DNA of 64,000 nt. It comes from Paraburkholderia caballeronis. GTDB lineage: Bacteria; Pseudomonadota; Gammaproteobacteria; Burkholderiales; Burkholderiaceae. The DNA is taken from NCBI RefSeq assembly GCF_900104845.1, contig NZ_FNSR01000002.1, positions 1,922,001-1,986,000 of the forward strand, given 5' to 3'. The notes below the pieces were generated by a model. The model was not told the origin of the DNA. It ran no database searches and saw only the letters and a program-made list of their open reading frames with translations. Of this stretch, positions 42,646 through 51,847 are shown one piece after another (the stretch's first letter is position 1; the number at the start of each line of letters is the position of its first letter). Made by a program: the position numbers and the translations under genes.

Positions 42646-45600
42646 CTACTTTTTCATGTCAAACCCATAACTAATGGGATTCACTGCGGTACCTGGCGGG
42701 AAGCTAACACCATACTCAATGGAGGTTTGTCCACCATACGCATGACTGATCCCACCACCTGCACCAATGGCAGGGAAGCCAGGAACAGGTACGAACGTTG
42801 ACGCATTAGCACCGCCACCGGCCAGGTACGAGCTAGTACCTTCTGCACCGCCTCCACCAAGAATACCCCCGAACGTCACGGAAAGCCCGGGCTTCAACGA
42901 ATACGTGGGGATGGGCTTACCAAGCGCCCAACTTCCAAATGTATCGCCGTTGTGCAGATTAATTACTACGCCGCCTGAAGCAATATAGATATTGCCTTGG
43001 ATAGACACATAATCTGGCGACATTGCTCCAAGTGCAAGTTGCGCGTTGTCTCCCTGCGCCTGAATTGCCGCATTCAGAACCGTTTCGTTGCACTGCCCGG
43101 TTGCCGGACACACCTGCGCAACCAGGTCATTCTTCTTGCGGTGCGCGGACTGGTTATACAGCTCGACGTTCGACGCCGTGGCCGCGCCCGCTCCACCACC
43201 GACCAGCGCACCACCAACACCCGCCACAACATTCGCAGCCAGATTGCCGAGCAGTTCGGAACCCGTCGCCGATCCCACGCCCTTATAGATATCGTCCAGC
43301 TGCTTCGCCATCCCGGCCGACAGCCCCGCACCCGCCGCGCCGCCAATCGTGCTGAACGCGCTCCCCCCGCCAAGCCCACCGATGAGCGCACCGCCTGCGA
43401 TATGCGCCAGCGTCCGGTTGTCGCTCCCTTCGGCCCACGAATCAGCCTCGGCCTGATACTGCGCGGCTAGCGCCGTATCGCCAGCCTTCGTCGCAGCATC
43501 CGCCTGGGCCTGCGCTTCCTGTTGCTTCGTTTGAGCATAGTCACCAATACCCTGCGCGACGACCTGGCCCGCCGCCTGCGCGGCCTGCATCGTGTCAGCC
43601 TGCTGGTTGAGGATATTGTTCACGTCCGGCGTTGCCGATACCGTACCGTTCGTATTGGTCGTATCACGGCTCAGGCCCGAGACGTCCTGCGTCTGCCCGG
43701 CCTGGTTCGTGATGTTGATCGAGCCCGCACTGACAGCGCTGCGCGTGGTCGAAGTCTGGTCGCCGTTGTCGTTCTGCGAAATCATCGGCGATATGCCCGG
43801 GGTGCCGCTAACCGAGCCTGGTCCGAGCGCCTTGCCGGTGTTACCGACGCCTACGCCCGCGCTAATACCATTGCTCGACGCGCTGTAATGCGACTGGTTC
43901 TGGATATCGCTATAGGTCAGCGTACCGGTCGTCAGGCTGTTCTGCGACGGATCGGCGGTACTGGAAATCACCGCGCCGGTCAGGTTCGTATTGCCCTTGA
44001 CGTTGACATCGAAGCCGCCGCTGCCAGCATTGATGCCCGCCTGCTCGTTGACCTGCGCGTAGTTACTATCGGCGTGGCCGTTCTGCGCGCTAAAGCTCGC
44101 GCTACCGCCGCCCTGGCTGATACTGAAACCGCCCCCAACGCTGCTTTGATGTGCGGTACTGACGGTCGTATCCTGGACGCTCTCGATATTCAGGTTGCCG
44201 CCGACTTGCGCGGTCACCTGGTTACCGTTGACCTGCGAGCCGATGATATTGGTATTGCCGCCCGAAACGACAGTCACGCTGTTCGCGCCGGTGACGTGCG
44301 AGGCGTTCTGGATCGCAGCGTCGCTATTGCCGTTGCCGTGCGCGTTGGACATTGACGCCGAGACGCCGAAACCCTGCGTGCCGTAGGACACGCCGACGCT
44401 CGCGCTGCTCGATTTATTCGTGCTGGCGGTCGTATCCGTATTCGTGATGTTGACGATGTTCACCTGATTCTTCGCGGCGAGCACGACGTCGTTCGCGCTC
44501 ACGTTCGAACCGGCGATTGTCAGGGTGCCGCTGCCAGGCGTGCCGTCGCCGGTCGCGACGAAAGCCGCGGTGCCGCCCGCCTGAACGTTCGAACCCTTCT
44601 GCGTCGTCTGATCCTCGGTGAACGTATTCTTGCTCTGGCTACTCCCGAAACTCAGTTGCACGCCGATGCTTGGATTCGGACCGCCCAGCGAGCCGCCCAT
44701 GAGACTCGCGCCCGCGATTGCCGCGTCGCCCACCGCCGCAATCGCATGCAGCGCCTCGGCGCGGCCATTGCTGTTACCGCTCGCGAGCGCCTGCCCCTGC
44801 GATACCGCGCCGTTGATCGCGTCGCCCACGCTACCCGACAGGCCGAGCGTGAAACCGCTTTGCTTCGTCTCCTGGGTTTCGTCATGGTGCGAGGTGCCGG
44901 TGGCCGCATCGATGATCAAGTTGGCCGCCGTGCCCGTGACGTTCTGGGCTGCCACGAGATCGCTGCCCGTCAAGTGCAGGGTGTTGCCCGCCTGGATCGA
45001 GAGATTGCCATTCGTGCTGCCCACGAGGCTGCCGTTATTCGTCACGCTGCTGTCGTTCGCCGTCTGCTTCGTGTCGCTGGTGCCGTAGTTGAGGCTAAAT
45101 CCACCACCGCTCATCGCACCGAAGCCCGATTTCTTTTCCTCGTAGGACGAACTGCTCTGACTCGTATCCTGGGTCGTGGTGATGTTCACGTCATGCACGG
45201 CGCTCAGCGATACATCGTTCGTCCCGACGATCGTGCTGCCCGCGACGTTGATATCCTTGCCGCTTGAGATCGACACGCCGTCCGCCGAAATCATGCTCCC
45301 CTGGTTCAGGGTCGTGGTTGTATTGCTCGAACTCGATACCTCTTTACCGCTGACTACATTGCTGTGGCTGTGCTGCTCCTGCGAATTGTCGACATAGGTT
45401 GCGGTCGCCGCGCCGATATTGACGTTGTTCGTTGCCGCAAGCGTCGCCGTCCCCTTGTCGAGATTGATCGAGCTGCCGGTAATGTTGATATCGTGGCCCG
45501 ATGCGACGGTCAGCGAATTGCCTGAATTGAGCGTCGTGCCCGTCAGCGTATCGGCGGAGGTATGTAGCGATTCCGAGTAGCTGCCATGGCTGTCGCTACC

Positions 45601-48600
45601 CGAACTGTTGTTGTCGATGGTCGAGGTCGCCTTCGCCGCCTGGAGCGTGACGTCGCCCCTCGCTACAACCGTCCCGCCGCCGCCGAGATTAATATTCGCG
45701 CCGGTCGCGGTCAGGTTGCCGCCCACGCCGATCTGCGAGACGCCGCCCACGTTGACGGAACTGCCGGTCGTCTGGTTGATGTCGGTATTCGACACACCGT
45801 TCGCGCCCGCGACCACCTTGTGCTCGCCGGTCTGCACCGAACCGATATCGTAGTTGCCGCCCACGGCCATGTCGAGGTTGCCGCCCACGTTCAGGTTGCC
45901 CGCGTTCTGCTCGACGTTGCCGCCCGTTACGATGGCCGCGTTACCCGTCACGTTCAGGTTCGCGATGGGGCCGAGCGTCGTCGTGGTCCGTGTCGCGCCC
46001 GTCGCGCTCACCTGGTTGACGGTATTCGCCGCGGTATTGAGGATCAGGTTGCCGCCCGCGTTCAGCGCGAGGCTCCCGGCGTTCACGGTGGCCGAGGTCA
46101 GGTCGACATTGCCCGTCGTCGCGAGCGACATGAGGCCGCCGCTTTGCAACGTACCGAACGCGTTGTTGATCTGCTGACCCTGAATAGAGAGCGTATTGCT
46201 CGCCTGTACCGTCCCGCTGTTATTGAAGGTCTGCGTGTTCTGCAGATCGATGTCGGTCGCCGCGATCAGCGGGCCGTTCATGTTCTGCTGGCTTGCCTTC
46301 GCGAGATAGACGACCGGCACGAGTACGGACTGACCGTCGACGACTTCGGTCTGCATGATGACGACATTGGTCGTGAGAGCCGCGACCTGGTCGGGCGAGA
46401 GCGCCATGCCAAGCGGCAGGTCAAGCGACCCGGCGAGTGACGCGCCCGCCGCCATCAGCGCCTCATACATCGACTGGACATCGGTATAGGGGCCGAGTAC
46501 GGCCTTGCCGGTGAGCGACGTAATCTCGTTCAGTACGAGCTGCTGCTCGTACAGGCCGTCGCCGAGGCGCTTCTCGACGCTCTGCGGATTCAGCCCAAGC
46601 TGCTGGAGATAGTAGTTGCTTGAGATGAACGACTTCTGGCTCGTAAAGGCCGGGTTCGTCTCGATCAGGTATGGCGCGTTCGGCGCGGTATCCCGGTGGA
46701 ACAGGCCGCCCTGGGGAATCGTCAGGTTGCTCAGGACATTGACCGCCGTCGCGCTCGCGATGACGGGATTAACGAGTCCCGAGCCACCGTTGACCGAAGC
46801 GGCTCCGCCTTTCGACCCGCCCGCGCTGCCGCTGACCCCGCTGGCGGTCACCCCGCCGAGCGACTGACCGGGGACCAGACCGAGCGAAGGAACGCCAGCA
46901 TTACCCGCCGTATTGTCGATATTGACGCCCGTACCGGAAAGCGAGCCGCCCGCGACGAAGGTCGACTCGTAGCTGGGCAACGCATAGGCGCGGATGTCAG
47001 CCGGCGCGACTTGGTAGCCGCCCGGGTTGGAGGTCACGAACGTCGCGTTGCCGAACGGCAACTGCCAGTTGTGTTCGGTGTTGTCGTAATTGTTGTAGTG
47101 ATACTGGCCGGAATAGGTCAACTGCACGCCGGGCGCAAGCTGCCCGCGCCAGCTATTCTGGTCGAGCGTCACGGGTGCGGCGATGTTGCCAGCCGCAGCA
47201 ACGGCGCTCCAGTAGTTCTGGAACGTGCCGACGTTCGACGCATCGAGGTTGCCCCCGGCGATGATCTGCGCCTGCGGACTGATGCCCGTAATCAGGTTCG
47301 CGAGTGCCACGCCCGTATAGGTCGTGTACTGGTAGGTGCTGTTCCACTGGCCGCCGTGCGGCGGCTCGATCGGCATGCCGCCTGGCTGGGCCTGCAACGC
47401 AATGATGGTGGCGGGATCGTAGTTAGAAGCATTCGGATTGAACTGGACGCCCATGACCTGCGGATTGCCCGGGCCGCACGCCGCCATGTCAGCGGCCGCG
47501 CAGCCAGACAGGCTGATACCCAGCGCCTGGATAAGCGGAGAACTCGCGTCCAGCGGCTCCACGTAGGCCCCGTCGGTCATCATCACGCGCCGCGTATTCG
47601 TGACCTGGGTCGCGTACAGCCCCATGTCGCCCGCCGACTGGATCAGCGCCGACTGGTTGCGGATGAGGTTCGCGTTCGTATAGTTGCCGCTCGCGTCCTT
47701 GCCGCCCGCCAGCACGACCTTACCTAGACCATAAATCGCGGTCGTCGCCTGCGTATCGGTCGCCGTGGTGTCGTCGCGGTTCTCGATGTCGGGCGCGAGG
47801 ATTTCGAGCAGGCCGTTACTGTCGGTCGCGCCAATCAGCGCGGTCGGGCCGACGTTCGTGACGGATTGCGTCGCATTGAGCGAGACGCTACCGCCGACAA
47901 TCGCCCCCGTATTCTCAAGCGTGTTCGAGTGCGTCGTCAGCGTACCGCCCGCCGTCATCGCGCCGCTGTTGGCGATGTCGTTCGCGTTGATGTCGAGATT
48001 GTCGGTCGCCTCAAGCGCGCCGCCATTCGCGAACGTGCCGGGTAGCGTAAAGGAAAGGTCGTGACCGGCGTTGAACGCGAAACCGGCGGTCGGTGCGAAG
48101 TCGCCCTGTACATTGATTGCGACGTCGTTCGCCGCGCTATAGGCGCCGCCGCCCGTCAGCGTCGCCGCGTTGACGGTCAGGTTATGGGTCGCGCCGATCT
48201 GACCGTTCGTGTTCGTGATCGCGCCGGTCGTCGTGATCGCAACGTCACCGGTCGGACCGGCGAAACTGCCAATCACGCCGCCGCTGTTGTCGACGGTATT
48301 CGCCTGGACGTCGACGCTTGCGCCGCTGACCTGGCCGCCCTGCGTGTTGGAGAGGGCAGCGGTATTGACGGCGACGTCGCCGTTGCCCGTCACGCCGCCG
48401 CCGCTGTTGGTGATCTGGCTACCGCCCTGGACGGTTGTATTGCCTGTCCCGAGGTTGCTGACAAGGCCGTTCGTGTTGTCGATGGCGGCGGCCTGAACGC
48501 CGAGCGTACTCGTATCGCCCGCTGCGCCCGTACCGGACTGGATCTGGCCGTTCGTATTCGTCAGCGCGCCGCCGCCCGCGAGCGCCAGGGATGCAAGCGA

Positions 48601-51597
48601 CCGTATCGCCCCCCGCGTATTGTTGATATTGCCCGCGACGCTCGCCGCGATATTGCCCTGCGCAGCGAATACGCCGCCCGCGTTATTCAGGCTCCCGGCC
48701 TGCGCCGCGATCTGGCCGGCAGTGATGATCTTTCCGCCGACGTTCGAGAGGGACCCTGAGCCGTTGCCCGGCGTGATCGTCAGCGTGCCTGTTCCTGCAT
48801 GCGTAATCGTGCCGCCGTCGTTATCGAGCGTGGCAGGGGCCAGCGTCAGGTCCGTGCTGTTCGTCTGGAGCGTACCGCCGTTCGAGTTGTCGAGCGTATT
48901 GCTGACGTTGACGCTCATCGGCGACGCGCCATACTGCGTGATTGTGCCGCCGTGGTTCAGTAGGTCCGTGGCCGTCAGCGCGAGCTGGTTCGCCTCGATA
49001 TCGCCGCCGCTATTGTCGAGCGTGGAGCCGATTGCGAGCGCGAGATCCGGTGCGACGATCGAGCCGCCGCTATTGGTCATTGACCCGCTCTGGATCGTCC
49101 CCTTCGAGGCCGCGCCGACCTCGCCGCCGTTATTGTTCAGCGATCCGCTCGCGAGGCTCAGATCGGCATTCGAGAGCAGCTTGCCGTTTGCATTGTTCAG
49201 CGCGCCGCCGACTGTCGCGGTCACGCCCGTCTGGCCGAGAACGAAGCCCGTCGCGTTGTCGAACGAGCTGGTCCCGGCGACGATCTTGCCGTTGCTCTGG
49301 ATGGTACCGCCCGCGTTCGAGATTGACCCCGCGCCATTGCCCGCATCAAGCGTTAGCGTGCCGGTACCCGCGTGCGTAATCGTTCCGCTATCGTTGTCGA
49401 GGGTAGCGGGTGCAAGTGTCAGGTCCGTACTATTGGTCTGGATCGTGCCGCCCGCCGAATTGTCGAGCGTGCCGGATACCGCGACGGTCATCGGGCCGCG
49501 ACCCGTTTGGGTAATCGTTCCCGCGTGATTAACGAGGTTTGCTGCGTTGAGCGAGACCTGCGCGGCCTGCGTCGCGCCCGAGCTGTTGTCGAGCGTCGTC
49601 GCGCTCGCGCTCACCGTCTGGCCTGCCGTAATCGAGCCGCCATTGTTGGTCAGTTTCGAACCGGCGTTCACCGTCGTATTGCCGGAAGCGCCGAGCGAGC
49701 CGCCGCTGTTATCGACCGATTGCCCGCTCACCTGGAGGTTCGTCTGCGCCGATACCGTGCCATGGTTGGCAATGCTCGCGCCTTGCAACGTGACGCCGCC
49801 ATTGCCGCCGATGACGCCGCCCTGCGCGCCGGTCGCGGTTGTACCCGCCGCGTTCGTCAGCGCACCCGTCGTCGTGACCGACAGGCCGTCGCCGTTCAGT
49901 GACGTAATGCGGCCTGCGGTATTGTCGAGCGATGTTCCCGACACCGACAAACCGGCTGCGCTTTGCATCGTCCCCTGATTGTTCGCAATGGCGCCGCCGT
50001 TGACCTGCATCGCGCCCTGCGAGACCATCGAACCGGCCTGGTTTGCGAGCTGGCCGGATGCCTGCGCGATAAACGGACCTTGCGACGAAATATCACCGTT
50101 CTGGTTCGACAGGTTGCCCGCGTTGAGCGCGACGCTGCCGCCCGCCAGCGAGCCGTTGTCGTTATCAAGCATACCCGCCGCATTCGCCACGACCGAGCCG
50201 CCTGCGCTCGTCGTCGCGCCTGCGAGGTTCAGGTCGCCAGCGTTGGCCGTCAGCGACAGATTGCCGTTCGCCGCCGTCTCACTGCCCGCGAGATGGACGC
50301 CACTCCCCGAGAGGGCGGCATTACCGCCGGCTACATTCTTGCCGGTCGCCGTGAGCTGCCCGGTCGTCGAAACGTTGAGGTCGCCCGAGTTGGCGAGCGA
50401 GCCGTCGTTATTCACGCCCGCGCCGAGTATACCGGTCGACTCAAGGGACCCGGCATTAATGGCGGTGTTCCGCTGTGCCGCAAGCGTCCCGCTATGGGTC
50501 ACCGCGCCCGTCGAGCCGATGGCAGTATTCTGCTGCGCGTAGACGGTCCCGGAATTCTGAACGCTCGCCGCGTTGACGCCAACGTTGCCCGTGGCGGTCA
50601 TCGTGCCCGACTGGACAAGTTGCCCCGCAGTCGTCAGCGTCAGATCGCCAGCCTGCGCGGCAATCGTGCCGGCATTTGCCACCCCGACGCCGTATTCGTT
50701 GCTCGTCAGAACGATTCGATTCGCGTACATTCCGCCGAGCTGCGAGACGTCGATGGAGACGGCGGGGGGCGCTCCGCTACCGCCGACCGGTGTCGGCGTG
50801 AGGCTCGCGTAGTCGATATTGTTCGAGCCGGTTGTTACGTTCAGGGCATTCGCATAAATCGCCGCGTTGACCTGTACGGCACGTGCCAGAAGATCGACCT
50901 CATCGATATTTGATGCATTGAGGCCCGCGCCCTGGACGGTAATCGAGCCACCCGTTACGTTAAAGCCGGTCAGGTTGCCGCTACCGTCGATCAGCGGATT
51001 GCCAGTCGTTAAAATTCCTTTCGACGTATTGATAAAGCCGCCGCCGTCGATCACCAGGCCGGAAGAATCTGCTATGACGACAGCGGCGGTCTTCGCGCCC
51101 GCAACTTCCACATACCCTCTCAATAACGAGGGGTTGTTGCTGTTGACCTGATTAACGATAATCTTCGCGGCATCGTTCGGTCCGAAATTCGGATTGCCGG
51201 ATATCTGCCCCGCGAGTTGCGTATTCACATTAACGGGCGAATTGTTCAGAATCGCGCCGCTCTTGCTTACGTCGAATTGTGAATATGTGTTAAGTGATAC
51301 ACCCGCACCCGAGGGTTTGTTCACGTTAACCTGGGGCAGGCCATTTGCCGTACTGATAGCGCTCGGCGCGTGCGCGCCCGACGGCACGATCTGCGCGTCG
51401 GAGAGAGCGGGAGCTGCCCCAAGCAGTACCAGCGCGGCAAACGCCGCGTGACGCATGGCGAAAAGCGTAATCGGTCGACGCGCGGGCGACGGCCCGGTTT
51501 GCCCTTGACCTGCACTATGCCCGATTGCTGTTTCTGCGACTGCGACGAGCATCCCCCGGAGCTTGCTAAAAAAAAGCCGGTAACAACGGTTATTCAT
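42646..51597 (-). CDS. cdiA: CdiA/BcpA-type contact-dependent inhibition protein (TpsA)
   Basis: A 2983-residue two-partner-secretion exoprotein. Residues 1-26 are an extended signal peptide region (YRLFFSKLRGMLVAVAE), followed by the signal core (AALVLLGAAPALSDA). The TPS domain spans about 70-190, with long FHA-type filament repeats rich in N, G and T after it. The pre-toxin region (GGALIGGLGGGSAF) ends at NVELYNQ (about 2810-2816), matching the Nx(E/Q)LYN boundary of Burkholderia CDI proteins. The last 167 residues are the toxin tip. A 45-residue membrane protein follows as candidate immunity. Export needs a CdiB partner, and the only one nearby is truncated. Confidence 0.9.
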   Translation of the reverse strand: MNNRCYRLFFSKLRGMLVAVAETAIGHSAGQGQTGPSPARRPITLFAMRHAAFAALVLLGAAPALSDAQIVPSGAHAPSAISTANGLPQVNVNKPSGAGVSLNTYSQFDVSKSGAILNNSPVNVNTQLAGQISGNPNFGPNDAAKIIVNQVNSNNPSLLRGYVEVAGAKTAAVVIADSSGLVIDGGGFINTSKGILTTGNPLIDGSGNLTGFNVTGGSITVQGAGLNASNIDEVDLLARAVQVNAAIYANALNVTTGSNNIDYASLTPTPVGGSGAPPAVSIDVSQLGGMYANRIVLTSNEYGVGVANAGTIAAQAGDLTLTTAGQLVQSGTMTATGNVGVNAASVQNSGTVYAQQNTAIGSTGAVTHSGTLAAQRNTAINAGSLESTGILGAGVNNDGSLANSGDLNVSTTGQLTATGKNVAGGNAALSGSGVHLAGSETAANGNLSLTANAGDLNLAGATTSAGGSVVANAAGMLDNDNGSLAGGSVALNAGNLSNQNGDISSQGPFIAQASGQLANQAGSMVSQGAMQVNGGAIANNQGTMQSAAGLSVSGTSLDNTAGRITSLNGDGLSVTTTGALTNAAGTTATGAQGGVIGGNGGVTLQGASIANHGTVSAQTNLQVSGQSVDNSGGSLGASGNTTVNAGSKLTNNGGSITAGQTVSASATTLDNSSGATQAAQVSLNAANLVNHAGTITQTGRGPMTVAVSGTLDNSAGGTIQTNSTDLTLAPATLDNDSGTITHAGTGTLTLDAGNGAGSISNAGGTIQSNGKIVAGTSSFDNATGFVLGQTGVTATVGGALNNANGKLLSNADLSLASGSLNNNGGEVGAASKGTIQSGSMTNSGGSIVAPDLALAIGSTLDNSGGDIEANQLALTATDLLNHGGTITQYGASPMSVNVSNTLDNSNGGTLQTNSTDLTLAPATLDNDGGTITHAGTGTLTITPGNGSGSLSNVGGKIITAGQIAAQAGSLNNAGGVFAAQGNIAASVAGNINNTRGAIRSLASLALAGGGALTNTNGQIQSGTGAAGDTSTLGVQAAAIDNTNGLVSNLGTGNTTVQGGSQITNSGGGVTGNGDVAVNTAALSNTQGGQVSGASVDVQANTVDNSGGVIGSFAGPTGDVAITTTGAITNTNGQIGATHNLTVNAATLTGGGAYSAANDVAINVQGDFAPTAGFAFNAGHDLSFTLPGTFANGGALEATDNLDINANDIANSGAMTAGGTLTTHSNTLENTGAIVGGSVSLNATQSVTNVGPTALIGATDSNGLLEILAPDIENRDDTTATDTQATTAIYGLGKVVLAGGKDASGNYTNANLIRNQSALIQSAGDMGLYATQVTNTRRVMMTDGAYVEPLDASSPLIQALGISLSGCAAADMAACGPGNPQVMGVQFNPNASNYDPATIIALQAQPGGMPIEPPHGGQWNSTYQYTTYTGVALANLITGISPQAQIIAGGNLDASNVGTFQNYWSAVAAAGNIAAPVTLDQNSWRGQLAPGVQLTYSGQYHYNNYDNTEHNWQLPFGNATFVTSNPGGYQVAPADIRAYALPSYESTFVAGGSLSGTGVNIDNTAGNAGVPSLGLVPGQSLGGVTASGVSGSAGGSKGGAASVNGGSGLVNPVIASATAVNVLSNLTIPQGGLFHRDTAPNAPYLIETNPAFTSQKSFISSNYYLQQLGLNPQSVEKRLGDGLYEQQLVLNEITSLTGKAVLGPYTDVQSMYEALMAAGASLAGSLDLPLGMALSPDQVAALTTNVVIMQTEVVDGQSVLVPVVYLAKASQQNMNGPLIAATDIDLQNTQTFNNSGTVQASNTLSIQGQQINNAFGTLQSGGLMSLATTGNVDLTSATVNAGSLALNAGGNLILNTAANTVNQVSATGATRTTTTLGPIANLNVTGNAAIVTGGNVEQNAGNLNVGGNLDMAVGGNYDIGSVQTGEHKVVAGANGVSNTDINQTTGSSVNVGGVSQIGVGGNLTATGANINLGGGGTVVARGDVTLQAAKATSTIDNNSSGSDSHGSYSESLHTSADTLTGTTLNSGNSLTVASGHDINITGSSINLDKGTATLAATNNVNIGAATATYVDNSQEQHSHSNVVSGKEVSSSSNTTTTLNQGSMISADGVSISSGKDINVAGSTIVGTNDVSLSAVHDVNITTTQDTSQSSSSYEEKKSGFGAMSGGGFSLNYGTSDTKQTANDSSVTNNGSLVGSTNGNLSIQAGNTLHLTGSDLVAAQNVTGTAANLIIDAATGTSHHDETQETKQSGFTLGLSGSVGDAINGAVSQGQALASGNSNGRAEALHAIAAVGDAAIAGASLMGGSLGGPNPSIGVQLSFGSSQSKNTFTEDQTTQKGSNVQAGGTAAFVATGDGTPGSGTLTIAGSNVSANDVVLAAKNQVNIVNITNTDTTASTNKSSSASVGVSYGTQGFGVSASMSNAHGNGNSDAAIQNASHVTGANSVTVVSGGNTNIIGSQVNGNQVTAQVGGNLNIESVQDTTVSTAHQSSVGGGFSISQGGGSASFSAQNGHADSNYAQVNEQAGINAGSGGFDVNVKGNTNLTGAVISSTADPSQNSLTTGTLTYSDIQNQSHYSASSNGISAGVGVGNTGKALGPGSVSGTPGISPMISQNDNGDQTSTTRSAVSAGSINITNQAGQTQDVSGLSRDTTNTNGTVSATPDVNNILNQQADTMQAAQAAGQVVAQGIGDYAQTKQQEAQAQADAATKAGDTALAAQYQAEADSWAEGSDNRTLAHIAGGALIGGLGGGSAFSTIGGAAGAGLSAGMAKQLDDIYKGVGSATGSELLGNLAANVVAGVGGALVGGGAGAATASNVELYNQSAHRKKNDLVAQVCPATGQCNETVLNAAIQAQGDNAQLALGAMSPDYVSIQGNIYIASGGVVINLHNGDTFGSWALGKPIPTYSLKPGLSVTFGGILGGGGAEGTSSYLAGGGANASTFVPVPGFPAIGAGGGISHAYGGQTSIEYGVSFPPGTAVNPISYGFDMKK
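42649..43149 (-). other. CdiA C-terminal toxin tip (CdiA-CT)
   Basis: The 167 residues after NVELYNQ. The first about 45 (AHRKKNDLVAQVCPATGQCNE at their start) share spacing and two Cys with both orphan tips and may be an entry domain. The remainder is Gly-rich (ILGGGGAEGTSSYLAGGGA, GISHAYGGQTSIEYG) and related to orphan tip 1. No nuclease motif is recognised. A membrane-acting toxin would fit the TM-type candidate immunity protein. Confidence 0.6.
43547..44212 (-). repeat. Direct repeat of the cdiA pre-toxin region, copy 1
   Basis: The part of full-length cdiA just before its pre-toxin region; about 670 bases nearly identical and co-directional to 40765-41432. Boundaries estimated by eye. 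Confidence 0.85.
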
Positions 51598-51847
51598 TGC
51601 TTGTATTCGTAATTATGAATGAAGCTTCGGCTGTCGCGGAGCATTTTCCAAACGATTTACGACGAAAGGCCATGAAGGCAGATACGCGCCGCTTCCCGAT
51701 TCGCTATAAGCGTGTGGCTGACGAGGTTATCAGCCAGAATAAAAATCACCATCAGATAAGTCTGAATTAATGTCAATCTGACAATATTTGATGGTTACCC
51801 GTTATTTCCCGGCCTCCCTGTCATCAAGAGTCGTCAGTATCTGATCT
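51598..51847. promoter_or_regulatory. AT-rich upstream region of cdiA
   Basis: About 250 bases of unusually AT-rich DNA between cdiA and the IS element, expected to hold the cdiA promoter. No clear Shine-Dalgarno sequence precedes the cdiA ATG. No gene is seen. Confidence 0.4.

Noticed and set aside
42646..51597. The many short repeats in cdiA as a possible CRISPR or tandem repeat array
   Set aside because: They encode the periodic FHA-type filament and vary in spacing. No conserved repeat-spacer pattern or cas gene is present.
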